A DNA stretch of 64,000 nucleotides from Sipunculus nudus (GCA_026874595.1 CM049316.1:15895839-15959838); one strand, 5' to 3'; positions 47,364 to 59,379 are shown, numbered from the stretch's first letter. Program-made: numbers and translations. The notes: a model not told the origin generated them from the sequence alone.

Positions 47364-49299
47364 ATTGTATAAGTATTTCCATTTGCTAGTTAGGAAAGAT
47401 CTTATCTCTCAAACAGGAGGATTTAAACTTATTCTACTCCCAGGACAAAATTACAAGAAACTACAATTCGTGGTGTTTTTAGTCATTCTGTGGTGATGGT
47501 CAACCAGCACCCAAACTGAAAGTCACTTTTGCGCTGAAAACTTCTAGAAAAGATGTACCTTTCGGGACAACGCCGGACCGTCCCGTTCGAAAGCTTAATA
47601 TTAGCGTCTAATAGTGGCTTTTATATTTGCGTTTTCAAAGGGGGAAATTAAGGCCTGTATAAAAGACCGACGGTTCGCCTTTCTTTACAGCAATTTTCTT
47701 TAGAATGTTACACGCATACGTCAGACAACACATTCACATTAAATTCAGAAAACCACCTGGAAATAATTTTAGACAATTGGTCAACGTGATCAAACTTTAG
47801 TCAAGTGTGATTCTAAAATGGCCACTGAACGGGTAATATTAAGATATAACATTTTCATATGATACTTTAAAAGAAGGTTAAATACACACGTTAGGAATGT
47901 TTTTGTTCACATACTTACACGACTGCTGACCAACAATGGATCGCACCTCTTGATCCACAATGTTCTAATACATTTGACATATTATAATTAATATTGGTGA
48001 GGTGTTTGATAAAAGATATTTGTCTTAAAATCAGTGACCTGTTTTTGATAGATTTAAATTAATCGTCTCTCCATCGAATATCATTATAAGTTTAAAGATG
48101 AGATTGTATGCCCCCCCCCCTCCCGGTCCGCCTACGATATGTTATCAAATTTCATTGGGAACGTACGGAGATATGACTCGGACACACACACACACACAGA
48201 TACTTACTCAAAATAAGATCGCACAACACCCTGCCATCTTCTCTGATGGAGGTAAAATAATGTTACTATAAAGGTTGGTGAGAGCTCTTCAACAGGTTAA
48301 CCTTTATAATGGTATCTTAAGAGATAAAAGATATTCTTTAATTTGTCATATAATTTGAAAATACCTACAATGCCTCTTGATTTCGATTTTTTTACTCGGT
48401 GATTATACTCAAACTTAAGTCTTCATGGCGCCATTTTATATGATGAAATACTGACCTTCCACAACGCCTCCTCGAACAGGTCAGTATAAAACTGGCCTTA
48501 CTCATGGGACACTGACGACCCTATTGACACCTTTTTCAGCCCCTCCCTTTCCCTCTATTTTAGTAAATAGGAAACTTATGTCGCAGGATTTTTTTTTTCA
48601 TTTCTGTAGCTTGATATAGTCACAGTCTGGCTTGGAGTTCAAGTGAAGCTGACTGTCATTGCTCAGGGAAATTGAATTCAGCACACATTTCTAATATAAA
48701 TACTGAATTATTTTTAAGCCACTCATTTAAACACTCATGAAACCATACCTGAATGATACACTACATAAAGGAAGGAAATTACTTTCATCTGTGACCCATT
48801 TCACACGAATGATATATATTATACCACTTGATTGCTCTGCCAACGTGGTAATTTGTTTTATGTCACGTCAGCATGAAATAAAAAAAAAAACTTGTTTCGA
48901 CATATTACTATTATTTTTATCATCCACCACTGGACAATAATTATTAAACATAATGTAACGACATATAGAAATTCGACATTTAAAGACATTTCAAGCCTAA
49001 GTCTTATACTTGTATCAGTGTATGATACCTAGTATTTAGCATAAGTACAACATCAGTAAATAAAGTAAATAAAGAAGGATGTAAAAGTTTCAGCACATAA
49101 TGTTTGCGGACGCCGTTTGTGTCACAGAATCGTGACCACGGTCCTATAATCATACATAACTTACGTCAGGGGTTTTATGGGTATCATTTGAAGAAGGAAG
49201 CATGGTTTTTCGAAAGATAACGATAACAATAAACATCTGTGGAAGCCCTGGACAGCTGATAAATTTTTATCTGATGGTGAACTTTTGCCAGCTTTCGGT

Positions 49300-49357
49300 T
49301 TTTGTTTAAATCACATGACCCACAATCTATCTCAAATGTTCACTCTGAGCGCTGCAG
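49300..49357 (+). promoter_or_regulatory. Putative 5'-UTR exon of the second Toll-like receptor
   Basis: A strong donor, GCTGCAG|GTAAGG (GT at 49,358-49,359), pairs with the acceptor TTTATTTGCAG ending at 50,133, 93 bases before the ATG. This mirrors the 5'-UTR intron proposed for the first receptor, though here the intron is about 776 bp. No clear TATA box was seen and the exon start is not defined. Confidence 0.4.
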
Positions 49358-49805
49358 GTAAGGACAAATACAATGTACTTAAACTATAAATAATTACATG
49401 GATGGCATAATGAGCTAATGAATGTATGAAAGGAATGGACATGTATTTCAAAACATCTATCTTTTAATGATTTTGAGAATATTTGATTTCGTTAAGTCCT
49501 GTTCAGGTAGACTTAAAACCAAATATATCATTATGAGAAACTTAATCTTGTGGCAGTCAATATGTATAATGTTTATTTTCCTTCATTCCATGACACACAG
49601 CGAGTAGTATAATGGATGGAAAGTTGTGTAATTATGGTAAGGGTCATTTTCGCACATATTAATGTGATGTTCATTTGGCCAATTTCGGAGTAGTAAAATA
49701 TAATGATCTTGTCACGGTTTGTAAAAATAAACTTGTAATCAAATATTACGATTGTTTTACGTTCTATTTACAGGGGTCTATGTTATGTAAAAGGTATTTA
49801 AATGG

Positions 49806-49833
49806 TATATATATATATATATATATATATATA
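49806..49833. repeat. (TA)n microsatellite
   Basis: About 28 bases of TA within the proposed 5'-UTR intron of the second receptor. Confidence 0.95.
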
Positions 49834-50226
49834 ACCACTGAAACCTTCTTTCCTGCCTTCCACATGACATATATTGGTTTCGTAAAAACAAAAATTGCAC
49901 CCTGATATTTACATAATTGATCACTACATAAATACAACATATGAAGACAGGACACCACGGGTGACTGGTGCAAAATTTCCAATTCTTCCCATCATTCCGC
50001 ATGACTGCATCATTTCATTGCTTGTTAAAAGGGCATAGTAATTACAAGAGCTGCAATGTTTCTAAAAATGTCTTTCCATAGGTCAAAACACATTGTTTCC
50101 ATGAAGGAGATAACAAATATCCTTTATTTGCAGGGTAAACTATTTCAGCTGATTTAGGGTTACAGGACGTGTGAGTCATGGAAAGTCACAGACTTTATCA
50201 CCTATCAACTTGAAAAGAAACCAAAA

Positions 50227-52644
50227 ATGAGCTCTGCCTATTCAACTATATATGTCATATTTTTGGCATATATAGTTTTTAGTTCTGCAGTACAGTGCCG
50301 CAGTTGCGCACCATGCAATTGTACAAGTACCGGTGCATTCGTGAGCGTAAACTGCAGCAACCTAGGCCTGACCGAGATACCGGAACTTTGTCAAGATAAC
50401 GTCACCGAATTTATACTCTCTGGAAACAATATATCTATCGTAAAGAACAACACTTTTGCCAAGTGTTTCAATTTATTGAAGTTACAGCTACAGAAATCGC
50501 ATATCAGAGTTTTTGATACAGGAGCATTCAAGGGCCTGTCGCGGTTACAGTCATTAGATCTCAGTCACAATTTCCTCGGGTTGGATGAAGAGCAACAAAG
50601 CAAGTCTGATGTCATGGCACCCCTCGAGAACTTGGAGGAGCTGGACATGTCCTCGAATGCGTTAGGCAAGAATAGATATCGCATTCTGATATATCTTCTG
50701 CGTTCTCTTCCAAAAGGGAAACTAACTATTCTGAATCTTGCCCTTATAACACCGATGAACGTATGTGCCGAAAAAGATATCACGATTAATGTCCTTGAAT
50801 CGATCAAAACTCACTCCCTCAATAAACTTTCCCTCTTTGGAAATTTCATCTGTTATATCCGAGGAGCTTTTGGTGCGTATACACCAAATTTAGAGAAGCT
50901 CGATTTATCCGTTAATCATTTGTATACATACACATTTTTGGTTGGATTGGAACGTTTAAGATCTCTCGACATAAGCTATCAAACCTTTGCTTTGGGCGCC
51001 ACGCAAGAAAGAAAACGCCATCAAGATATAAAAGTGCTCGGTTCTCTAGACACAACCCACCTATCTGAATACAACATATGCGGCATGCTTTCTAATACTT
51101 TTCTTCAAATGTATGCACGTGCTTCAGAAGAGAATAGGAACATTAGTAACGGCTCATTGCAAAACGCGACCAGTTACAGCCCAACAGTTTTTTACTGGCC
51201 TGTTAGTCTTACTGAGTTATCTGCCTATGATACATTTGGTGTTCCATATGTACCACCAAGTTTTAATGTGTACTTATGGAACAAGGGATATATCACAAAT
51301 GTGTTCCTAGGCATTGGCCACAATCCAATTTTCGAATTTTTGGGAAGCATTGAACTGTGCAATCCAGGAACTGGGCTGAAAATCGATTTTTCCCGTAATG
51401 ATTGTCGCAATCTCTCAAAGAATGCCTTTGGTAAGAATTTGGCAGCAGCAATTGTTTATATAGACTTTTCTTACAACAATCTTGGGAGTCTAATGGCGAT
51501 GGATGGAGGACCATTTCCATTTCTGTGTAATATAGAATATTTAGACCTAAGTAACAACAATATCTATACTATATCACGAAATATTTTTAATGTTTCAAAC
51601 CAACCTCGTTTAGAGGTCCTCATATTGAAAAATAATAATTTACTTGATGTTCCAACTGGTATCACTGGTTTGATAAATCTGGTCCGTCTTGACCTATCAA
51701 AAAACAGAATAACCGACCTCAGTTCACAGGGTATCACTTTTTTTAATAATCTGAGCTTTCTCAACCTTTCAATGAACAGAATAACCTACCTGAATAGACA
51801 AGTTCTTTCCGGGTTAAGTAATGTAATTAAGAGAAATCGGACAGCACATGAGACTTTTCAACTTGACCTGATGGGCAACCCGATAGAATGTTCATGTAGA
51901 TCGTTATATTTTCTCAGATGGATGTACCAATATCGGCGTAACCTGGTTAGAATTTCGGATGTATCATGTAATCTGCTTGGGCGAGATATACCATTCTCAC
52001 TGCTGCAAACAGACATTCTTCCCAAACTTGAAAGGCACTGTCTAAGCATTGAATGGTTGTACGTAATGTCTGGTATACTTGTCAGCGTCATTATTTGTTT
52101 GACAGTATCAGTTATAGCATATCGTCACCGGTGGGACATGAAATATTTTTGCCTCCGTCTAAAAATTCGGCGTGAGCTGTATGCTGAATTATTCGAGGAA
52201 AGAGGAAACTTTCAATTCGATGCCTTCGTGACATATAGCGAGAGAGATTTCCCTTGGGTGGACAGTCAACTCATTCCAAACCTTGAACAAGGTGAATCCC
52301 CGCTTCGTCTTTGTGTCCATGAGAGAGATTTTGCTATTGGGTGGCCTGTCGAAGAAAATATTCTGCGCAGTATATCGACGAGTCGCAAAACGATCATTTT
52401 GCTGTCAGGACAGTTTGTTCAAAGTGCTTGGTGTAAGTTTGAAATGCATATGGCTCGGGTCCACATGATGGAAAGGGGAATTGATAAAATTATTGTCATT
52501 GTGCTCGAAGAAGTAGCATCTAATGATATGCCGAAAACCCTTTCGGATATAATGAGACGTCACACTTACCTTGTTTGGCCGGGGGAAGACTTGACCAACA
52601 ATGTGTCTGAATTTTGGTCACGACTACGGTCGGTGCTTCATTAA
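50227..52644 (+). CDS. Toll-like receptor (single-exon coding region), copy 2
   Basis: An 805-residue paralogue of the receptor at 42,227, same strand and same architecture. It has a signal peptide (MSSAYSTIYVIFLAYIVFSS), N-terminal cysteine cap (CAPCNC, residues 27-32), leucine-rich repeats throughout the ectodomain, a C-terminal cap (C555-x-C557), a transmembrane helix starting at W610 and a TIR domain from about 662. TIR box 1 is FDAFVTY (664-670), box 2 RLCVHERDFAIG (694-705), box 3 FW (796-797). The TIR core TSRKTII.LS.QF..S.WCK and FEMHMARVHMMERG.DKIIV is almost the same as in copy 1, whereas the ectodomains differ. The extra 30 residues lie mainly in a mid-ectodomain loop after the CGMLSNTF segment; the loop adds N-glycosylation sequons (NIS, NGS, NAT) before the shared YWP. 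The BB loop has Ile where Pro is usual. Intact, probably functional. Confidence 0.95.
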   Translation: MSSAYSTIYVIFLAYIVFSSAVQCRSCAPCNCTSTGAFVSVNCSNLGLTEIPELCQDNVTEFILSGNNISIVKNNTFAKCFNLLKLQLQKSHIRVFDTGAFKGLSRLQSLDLSHNFLGLDEEQQSKSDVMAPLENLEELDMSSNALGKNRYRILIYLLRSLPKGKLTILNLALITPMNVCAEKDITINVLESIKTHSLNKLSLFGNFICYIRGAFGAYTPNLEKLDLSVNHLYTYTFLVGLERLRSLDISYQTFALGATQERKRHQDIKVLGSLDTTHLSEYNICGMLSNTFLQMYARASEENRNISNGSLQNATSYSPTVFYWPVSLTELSAYDTFGVPYVPPSFNVYLWNKGYITNVFLGIGHNPIFEFLGSIELCNPGTGLKIDFSRNDCRNLSKNAFGKNLAAAIVYIDFSYNNLGSLMAMDGGPFPFLCNIEYLDLSNNNIYTISRNIFNVSNQPRLEVLILKNNNLLDVPTGITGLINLVRLDLSKNRITDLSSQGITFFNNLSFLNLSMNRITYLNRQVLSGLSNVIKRNRTAHETFQLDLMGNPIECSCRSLYFLRWMYQYRRNLVRISDVSCNLLGRDIPFSLLQTDILPKLERHCLSIEWLYVMSGILVSVIICLTVSVIAYRHRWDMKYFCLRLKIRRELYAELFEERGNFQFDAFVTYSERDFPWVDSQLIPNLEQGESPLRLCVHERDFAIGWPVEENILRSISTSRKTIILLSGQFVQSAWCKFEMHMARVHMMERGIDKIIVIVLEEVASNDMPKTLSDIMRRHTYLVWPGEDLTNNVSEFWSRLRSVLH

Positions 52645-53172
52645 GAAGTAAGAACTGGTATTAAAGTTTTGTCTGCTTAAAGCGTGTTATGTGCAATCAT
52701 ATTTTTTCGATATTGCCTTTGGTGTGCATTAGATATTTTCCTTAGACTTCGGAATGCGTTATATGCGTATGTACTGGGGAAAATCATCCTAAGAATACTA
52801 GATATTAGTTCATCTTCGGCTGATAGAAAAAAAAGGATTTTGAAATATGGAACAGTGGGACATGTTCAGATAAAAATCATGTGTTTTCCAATATATGAAA
52901 AACTTCCATTTGTCTTTGGCCCTTCTTAAAGTTTCAGCAATAACTGATTTCACCGGAACAGATTGCTGAAAACAAGAGCTTTGTATAGTAGTATTCACTC
53001 GTAATCTATATATTCAAATATACACACCTGTACCAGAAATATGTTTGGTGGTGATAAAATCAATACCTTTGATCATTGTAACAGAAATCTTTTATGAAAA
53101 CATTTTAAATGGGTTTATTATTTTATGAATGCCATGTAAAGAGTGGGAAAATAAATCATTAGTGTAAATATG

Positions 53173-53225
<53 letters not shown>

Positions 53226-53700
53226 ACATCTTGTGGTAATTTTACAAAATGAAGTGTCATGACATTCGATCTCGAAGGTAAGGAATCATATTTGAAGAGA
53301 ACGAAAATATGTATCCCTCATGTGCCTTATTGCAATTATGATTCATTGTTTTAAAACTGGTTAATACCGTTCCCCCTCTGGAATTTTTAGCGGCTTCATC
53401 TTTGTAAATAAATTATGTTATCGTCAAAACTGATTAATAAATGAAGCAACTATACAGATCAAAACTCAATTTAGATATCACGTATAAAGATATGAATTAT
53501 TCCGTGTAAATGAAGCAATATGGCGATGTCATATAACCAATCCTCGATTAGCCAATTGACAAAATGTCATATTTCTCTAGAGCTGGCTTAAAAAACTTAT
53601 TAATTCAAGCCATGGCCTTGGATAAACCTACCCCGTCGATTTGAAGGGAGCTTGCTCATCAGTTGATGTGGTCCATTTATACAAATATGCGTTGTTATTG
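52645..53700. other. 3' flank of the second receptor, no gene
   Basis: AT-rich sequence with AATAAA-type motifs (for example AAATAAATCATTAG near 53,150) and a (TA)n tract. No coding sequence recognised. Confidence 0.45.
53175..53223. repeat. (TA)n microsatellite
   Basis: About 48 bases of uninterrupted TA. Confidence 0.95.
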
Positions 53701-53702
53701 TT

Positions 53703-53945
53703 GCTTGCCGAAAATCTTCGATTCCGGCAAGCCTGTTGGTCAGTTCTGTATGTCTGTTTGATTTTTGTTTATAACGATGTTTGTTGCTTGCAGGAATCAC
53801 AGATTTCGGCAAGCATGTTGGTCAGTTCTGTATGTTAGTTGCTTGCCGGAATCAAAGATTTCGGCAAGCATGTTGGTCAGTTCTGTATGTTTGTTGCTTG
53901 CCGGGATCAAAGATTTCGGCAAGCATGTTGGTCAGTTTGGTATGT
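53703..53945. repeat. Tandem stem-loop units (GCTTGCCGG...CCGGCAAGC)
   Basis: Four copies of a hairpin GCTTGCCGGAATC-AAA-GATTTCGGCAAGC, each followed by ATGTTGGTCAGTTCTGTATG. Units begin at 53,703, 53,786, 53,841 and 53,896; the last three have a 55-base period. Stems are about 13 bp with a 3-base loop. The half-site CCGGCAAGCGTTCGACCTATGGTCG recurs alone at about 55,145, 56,730 and (degenerate) 60,465. Confidence 0.8.
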
Positions 53946-53989
53946 TTGTCTGTTTGTTTGTTTGTGTATCTGTGTGTTTGTTTGTCTGT

Positions 53990-56900
53990 TCCCACTCTAC
54001 AGGTCGCAATTTTGCACCAATTGTTTTCAAACTGATAGGAAACCAAACCTACTAGAACCTTTTGTTTTTGATCTAAATAGGTCATAGGTCAAGTTCAAGG
54101 TCATCAAAAGTATACAAAATGTTTTTTCTTCATATCTTTGTAGCTATTAGCTCATTTTAATTGTCATCCAATGGCTTTTCTTCTGGTGGGCGCAAGACTC
54201 AAAGTTGCCGTTTCCATGGTAACGCATTTTTAACAAAAAATGATGATATTTGGAAATGAATGGATTTATTTGTTAGTTTTAATGCTAAGCAGGTCTAGTT
54301 TTGCATTAGGTAGCATTCAAATAGTACTACAAGATTTTATTACAAGTCCTGCAATATCTCGTAAAATGTCTCGTCGAACGAGATATTTCGAGATTTCATT
54401 ATTTTGCCCTGGAGGCCACAGTTTTTCAGGAATCTTCTTGAAAATGACATATTTGAAACTGGTACATCTTATGTCTTATACTAATATCTCAAAAAGGATT
54501 TTACATTTTGTCATATGGCCGCTAGTGGGCGCTCCACTGGACCATCCCCAACATATCATTTTCTAGCTATATCGCAAAAGTATAAATCTCAGTTACATAA
54601 AGTATAGCTTATTTTCTTCTTCTGAATCTTCTCCATAACCAGGTATAGTCATCTGGTGTCCATCTTGTGTCAATTTGTCAGTATGTCTGTCTGTTTGTCA
54701 GTTATCCTCAAATTCCTCTGCTTGCTGGTTCTTGCATTTCACATAGAGCATTCAACAGGCCAGAGATTTGGAATCCTTTTTAAACTTGGACATCTTATGC
54801 CATACACTATTATCACGAAATACATTTGTCGCCTTCAGGGTATATCCGCTAGAGGGCTCTACAGTCGAAATTCCCCAATATATCATTACTTGGCCACGTC
54901 AATTGCATAAATTATAACTTATTTTCTTCCTCTGAATCTTCTACATAACCAGGTAAAGTCACCTGGTGTCAGTCTTGTCTCACATTGTCAGTATGTCTGT
55001 CTGTTCGTCTTTTGTTGTCAGCTTTGTCTGCTTGCCTGTTCTTTTGTCTCATGTCATTCTACGGGCCACAACTTCTCAGCAATCGGCCTAAGAGTCAATC
55101 CATTGATAGAAGACAGACAATATGTTGTCTTTCACTTTCGATGTCCGGCAAGCGTTCGACCTATGGTCGTCTGGTTTGTTTGTTTGTGTGTTTGTCTGTC
55201 TCCACTCTACAGGTCGCAATTTTGCACCAATCGTTTTCAAACTGATAGATCTGATAGGAAACCACCAGAAGTCCATTGTTTTTAGTCCAAATAGGTCATA
55301 GGTCAAGGTCAAGGTCATCAAAGTATACTAAACTTTTTTTCTTCATATCTTTTGTAACTATTAGTCGTATCTACTTAAACTATAGCTCATTTTAATCGTC
55401 ATCCAATGGCCTTTCTTCTGGTGGGTACCAGACTCAAGTTGCCGTTTCCATGGTGACGCATTTTTGGGGAAAAATGGTGATATTTGAAAATGAATGGACT
55501 AATTTGTCAGTTTTAATGCTAGAGAGGTCTAGCTTTTTTTTGATTAGGTAGCATTCACATAGTACTACAAGATTTTATTAAAAGTCTCGCAATATCTTGT
55601 AAAATGTCTCGTCGAACGAGATATTTCGAGATTTCATTATTTTGCCCTGGAGGCCACAGTTTTGCAGGAATCTTCTTGAAACTGACAAACTTGCACTATT
55701 ATCTCGAATTTGATTTTTTTTTTTCATTTTTTTTTATAAGGCCGCTAGGGGGCGATGGATGCAAACCTTACCAACATATTATATTTTGCCATATCTCTAA
55801 AATTATAAGCCTCAATTACATAAACTATAGCTTATTTTCTTCCTTTGAATCTTTAACATAACCTGGTGTAGTCATCTGGTCACTATCTTGTGTCACTTTG
55901 TCAGTGTGTCTGTCTGTTTGTCATTTGTCCTCAAATTCGCCTGCTTGCTCTTGCGTCTCACATAAATCATTCTACAGGCCACAGTTTTGAAGGAATCCTT
56001 TTGAAACTAATATAACTTATGTCTTACACTAACCTATCGAAACGATTATTCCTTTTTCGGGATATGATTGCTAGGGGGCGCTGAATCCGAACCTCCCCAA
56101 AATATCATGTTTTAGCCATATCTCAAAAACTATAAACCTCAGTTACATAAACTATAGCTAATTTTCTTCCTCTGAGTCTTCTTCATAAACTCGTTAAGTC
56201 ATCTGTCCTCAATCTTGTGTCCCTTTGTCAGTATGTCTGTATGTTCGTCAGTTGTCCTAAAAATCGCCTGCTTGCTGGTTCTTACGTCTCACATATTGCA
56301 TTCTACAGGCTACAGTTTTGAAAGAATCCTTTTGAACTAGTACATCTTATGTTTGACACTAATATCTCGAAACATATTTTTCATTTTCCGGAGATGGCCG
56401 CTAGGGGCGCTCCATTAGACCCTTCCAAATATATCATTTTTTTTGCCATATCTCCATAACTATAAACCTAAATTACAAAAACTATAGCATATTCCTCTGG
56501 GTCTTTTCCATAACTTGAGAGCGTCATCTGGTTTCATTATTGTGTCTTCGTGTCAGTCTGTCAGTCTGTTTGTCAGTTGTTGTCAGCCATATGTGATTTT
56601 ATGTTCTTATTTGTGATATATATGTCCTTCAACAGGCCACAACGTCTCAGCAATCGCTCTGAATGTCACTCAATTGATAAAAAACCCACAGTTTGTTCTT
56701 TCTGTCCGCCTGTCTATCATTTTTTATTTCCGGCAAGCGTTCGACCTATGGTCGTCTAGTTTGTTTGTTTGCCTGTTTGTCAAGGACATAAAAAACGTCA
56801 AAAGATTATTTGTCATAATTTTGTAAAAATTTGTCGTATCCACTTTATGTATAACACATTATCTTTGTCGGTCCAAGGCCTTTTTTTCTAAGTGAGTCAT

Positions 56901-57600
56901 TTGGTCCCAATCTTGTGTCACTTTGTCACTGTGTCTGTGTGTCTGTCAGTTGTCTCCAAATTCGCCTGCTCGCTGCTTCTTGCATCTAACATATAGCATT
57001 CTACAGGCCACAGATTAAGAGGAATCCTTTTGAAACTGATATATCTGATGTCTTATATTAATATCTCTTAACGGAATTATCGTTTTCTTGATATGGCCAC
57101 TAGAGACCGCTGCACTGGAACCACTACAACATATCGTGTTTTAGCCATATCTCCAAAGCTGTACACCTTAATTACAAAAACTTTAGCTTATTTTCTTTCC
57201 ATGGATCTTCTTCATTATCGTGATAGGTCATCTGGTCTCAATCTTGTGTCACTTTGTCAGTATGTCTGTTTATTTGTCAGGTGTCCTCAATTCGCCTATT
57301 TGCCTTTACTTCCGTCTCTCATACAGAATTGTACAATTAAACCACAGCTTTGCAGGAATCCTTTTGATACTGGTACCTATTTCATACGCTAATATCTCGA
57401 AACGGGGTTTTTATTACTGGGTGTGGCCACTAGGGGGCGCTGTACTTACACTACTGCAAAATATATTTTTTTGGCCATATCTCCAAAACTGTGCGCCTTA
57501 TCTGCCTAACTTATAACTAATTTTAATTCTCAATACCTTCTTGTCATCTGTTATCTCAGATGTGTAAGTGTGTCAGTATGTCTGTCCGTTTATCGATAGT
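53990..57600. repeat. Degenerate satellite region with CTCF-like motifs
   Basis: About seven diverged tandem units of roughly 300-330 bases. Each contains, in order, GTCAGTATGTCTGTCTGTTT, TTCTACAGGCCACAG, GGAATCCTTTTGAAACTG, ATATCTCGAAACG, a GGCCGCTAGGGGGCGC-type box, CATATCTCAAAAACTATA and ATAGCTTATTTTCTTCCTCTG. Interleaved larger units carry CCACTCTACAGGTCGCAATT and AGGTCAAGGTCAAGGTCATC (54,000 and 55,200). The order of blocks repeats, but spacing and identity vary, so this is an old array. It is interrupted at 57.6-60.3 kb by a transposon, and one unit resumes at about 60,360. Confidence 0.8.
57423..57441 (+). promoter_or_regulatory. CTCF-like binding motif
   Basis: TGGCCACTAGGGGGCGCTG is essentially the CTCF core consensus (CCASYAGRKGGCRS). 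Related versions occur once per satellite unit: 54,515-54,533 (ATGGCCGCTAGTGGGCGCT), 54,843, 55,739, 56,065, 56,395 and 57,093. This is sequence similarity only; occupancy is not known. Confidence 0.45.
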
Positions 57601-58342
57601 TGTTTGGACACACTGAAACCCGGGTCCAACTGGAGAAACCCAGGCCCAATTAAACACTCGATAAATGACCTCTACGTAATAGAATCGATCCTGAAATTGA
57701 GCTAATCGTAAAGACTGGGTCTAACCCTTCCCAAACAAATAAAAATTTTGGTTATAATTCTGGTTATAATAATAGTTTTTATTGCGGAATTATAACTTTT
57801 AATAAGGGTCAAATTACCTCAATTAGGGGCCGTCAGAAAACCCGGGCCCAAAAACGGCCGTATCATACGTGTTCTATGCGAATATTTCACATTTTCCTAT
57901 TGATTTTATAAAATTGACAGTACATTAACCATAGTTACATAAAATGTGACTAAAATTAGGTAAATTACGACGATTCTTTAATTTTACATATATGATCAGA
58001 CAGACGGACAAATTTCCCGTAAAACCGTGCCAGGCCCAAATAAAAATGCATTTACACTCGATAACAAATAATGTTGTTTACATATTACGACTGGTTACGT
58101 TAGATGAGACTATCCTCTGTCCCTACACAAGATTTAGAACGTTAAATATTCCGAATAACCAGCGTTTATTACGGTACTTTGGATGGTCGGATGAAAGGCT
58201 AATTTAACACTTCGTGTATCTTTACCGGGCCTAAATCGTCACAGATCTTAAACGCTACAAAACTTGTATTTTCAAACTTTGATGTGTTAATGATAAAGAA
58301 AATATGCTCCTGTAACTGATGCACTTTATTTTGTCCTATTAG

Positions 58343-59129
58343 TGGTATTACGAATAATTGTATAGAAAGTTTCAATGCTGTGTTGAAAAGGTTCGTAGAA
58401 CGCGAAGAACTTCCAGTTGATACGATGGCGCTAGCTCTGCATACGCTACAACAGTTTTATCTACACGAAATTTTAAGGGGTTTTTGTGGACTAGGTAATT
58501 TTAAATTAAGTGAAGAATACAGTTATATTAAGCAGGATCCCGATTCAGTGATGTTCCCACAAAATGTATGTCCACTAGAACAGATAATCGAGCGTGTAAA
58601 ATCCGATATGAATACTTTTCTTGAACAAAATTCAGATACAGTTAGTTCAGAAATGGCAGGGGACACCATTTCTGATGAAAACCCTAAACATAACAATATT
58701 CAAAATCCAGAGCTAGCTAAATACCCTCAGAACACTCAGTTAGCCCTAGCACTTAACGTTATAAAAGATAGTAGGATAAAACAGATTCCTGAATTTCAGG
58801 CTTTCATGATAGAGGGCAGTGATGATAAAAAGTATGCAGTCACCCTTTTCCCTAAAGAAACATGCCAGTGCCCGGCTAGTAGCGTGTGCTATCATATAAT
58901 CGATGCCAAGTTAGCAATCGACATTAATGTAGAAGGTAAAAAGAAGGTCATAAATCTCACAAACTTATCAGAAAGGAATGAAAAACGTGCCGATAAGAGA
59001 GCTGGTAGAAAACGCCCTCGTCCTAACGACGTAGACACTGTTGTCGTAACCCCAGCTCCCGACTCTGCTATAGCAAAACACCGCAAAGTGTCTACACCGA
59101 ATACAAAAGGGCTGTACATCTACTCGTAA
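58343..59129 (+). pseudogene. MULE transposase C-terminus with SWIM zinc finger
   Basis: Open from a likely acceptor (TTGTCCTATTAG, ending at 58,342). It reads GITNNCIESFNAVLKRFVER, then EELPVDTMALALHTLQQFYL and HEILRGFCGLGNFKL. TNN..ESFNAVLK is the end block of MULE transposases. Later comes a SWIM finger, FPKETCQCPASSVCYHIIDA K, with zinc ligands in the CxCx5CxH pattern, then a basic tail (KRADKRAGRKRPRPN) that could be a nuclear signal. The frame ends at TAA 59,127-59,129. The DDE catalytic region upstream was not found. The frame as such is intact for about 260 codons, but it is only the C-terminal part of a transposase. Confidence 0.65.
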
Positions 59130-59379
59130 GAAATTAACTTTCAAAATAAATGATTCCAACAAGCAAAAACATAATGAGCCTCTCATAACTGTCTCGTCTC
59201 ATGCGCAAACAGGTGAGTTTGAAGAGGGGAATAGTTTCCAGTGGATCGACTGATCTAATAGTTCACAAAATACACAAATTAATAAGTCGAAAAGTCATGT
59301 TCATAAACTCTTTCACCCCATGCACAGTAGTATTGATGAGTCTGAAAAATGAAAAGATGTTCATCATTCAACTGTTAGA

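Larger units (their letters stand above)
44555..49300. other. Intergenic between the two Toll-like receptors
   Basis: No gene recognised. It contains a (TA)n tract at 45,186-45,233, a 30-bp-arm hairpin at 47,300-47,363, a poly-C run near 48,111-48,121 and short CT/TG-rich stretches (47,020-47,060). A 133-codon minus-strand frame at 45,759-46,160 has no domain I can identify. The TLR duplication does not visibly extend into this spacer. Confidence 0.45.

Noticed and set aside
53765-54087. Cys-rich peptide genes (VACRNQRF repeats)
   Set aside because: They are translations of the 55-bp stem-loop repeat and the TTTGTCTG tract in several frames.
58380-59129. Intact host gene with a SWIM domain
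   Set aside because: It starts inside a MULE transposase block (TNN..ESFN), is followed by frameshifted protease and PHD pieces, and sits in an interrupted satellite, so it is a transposon remnant.
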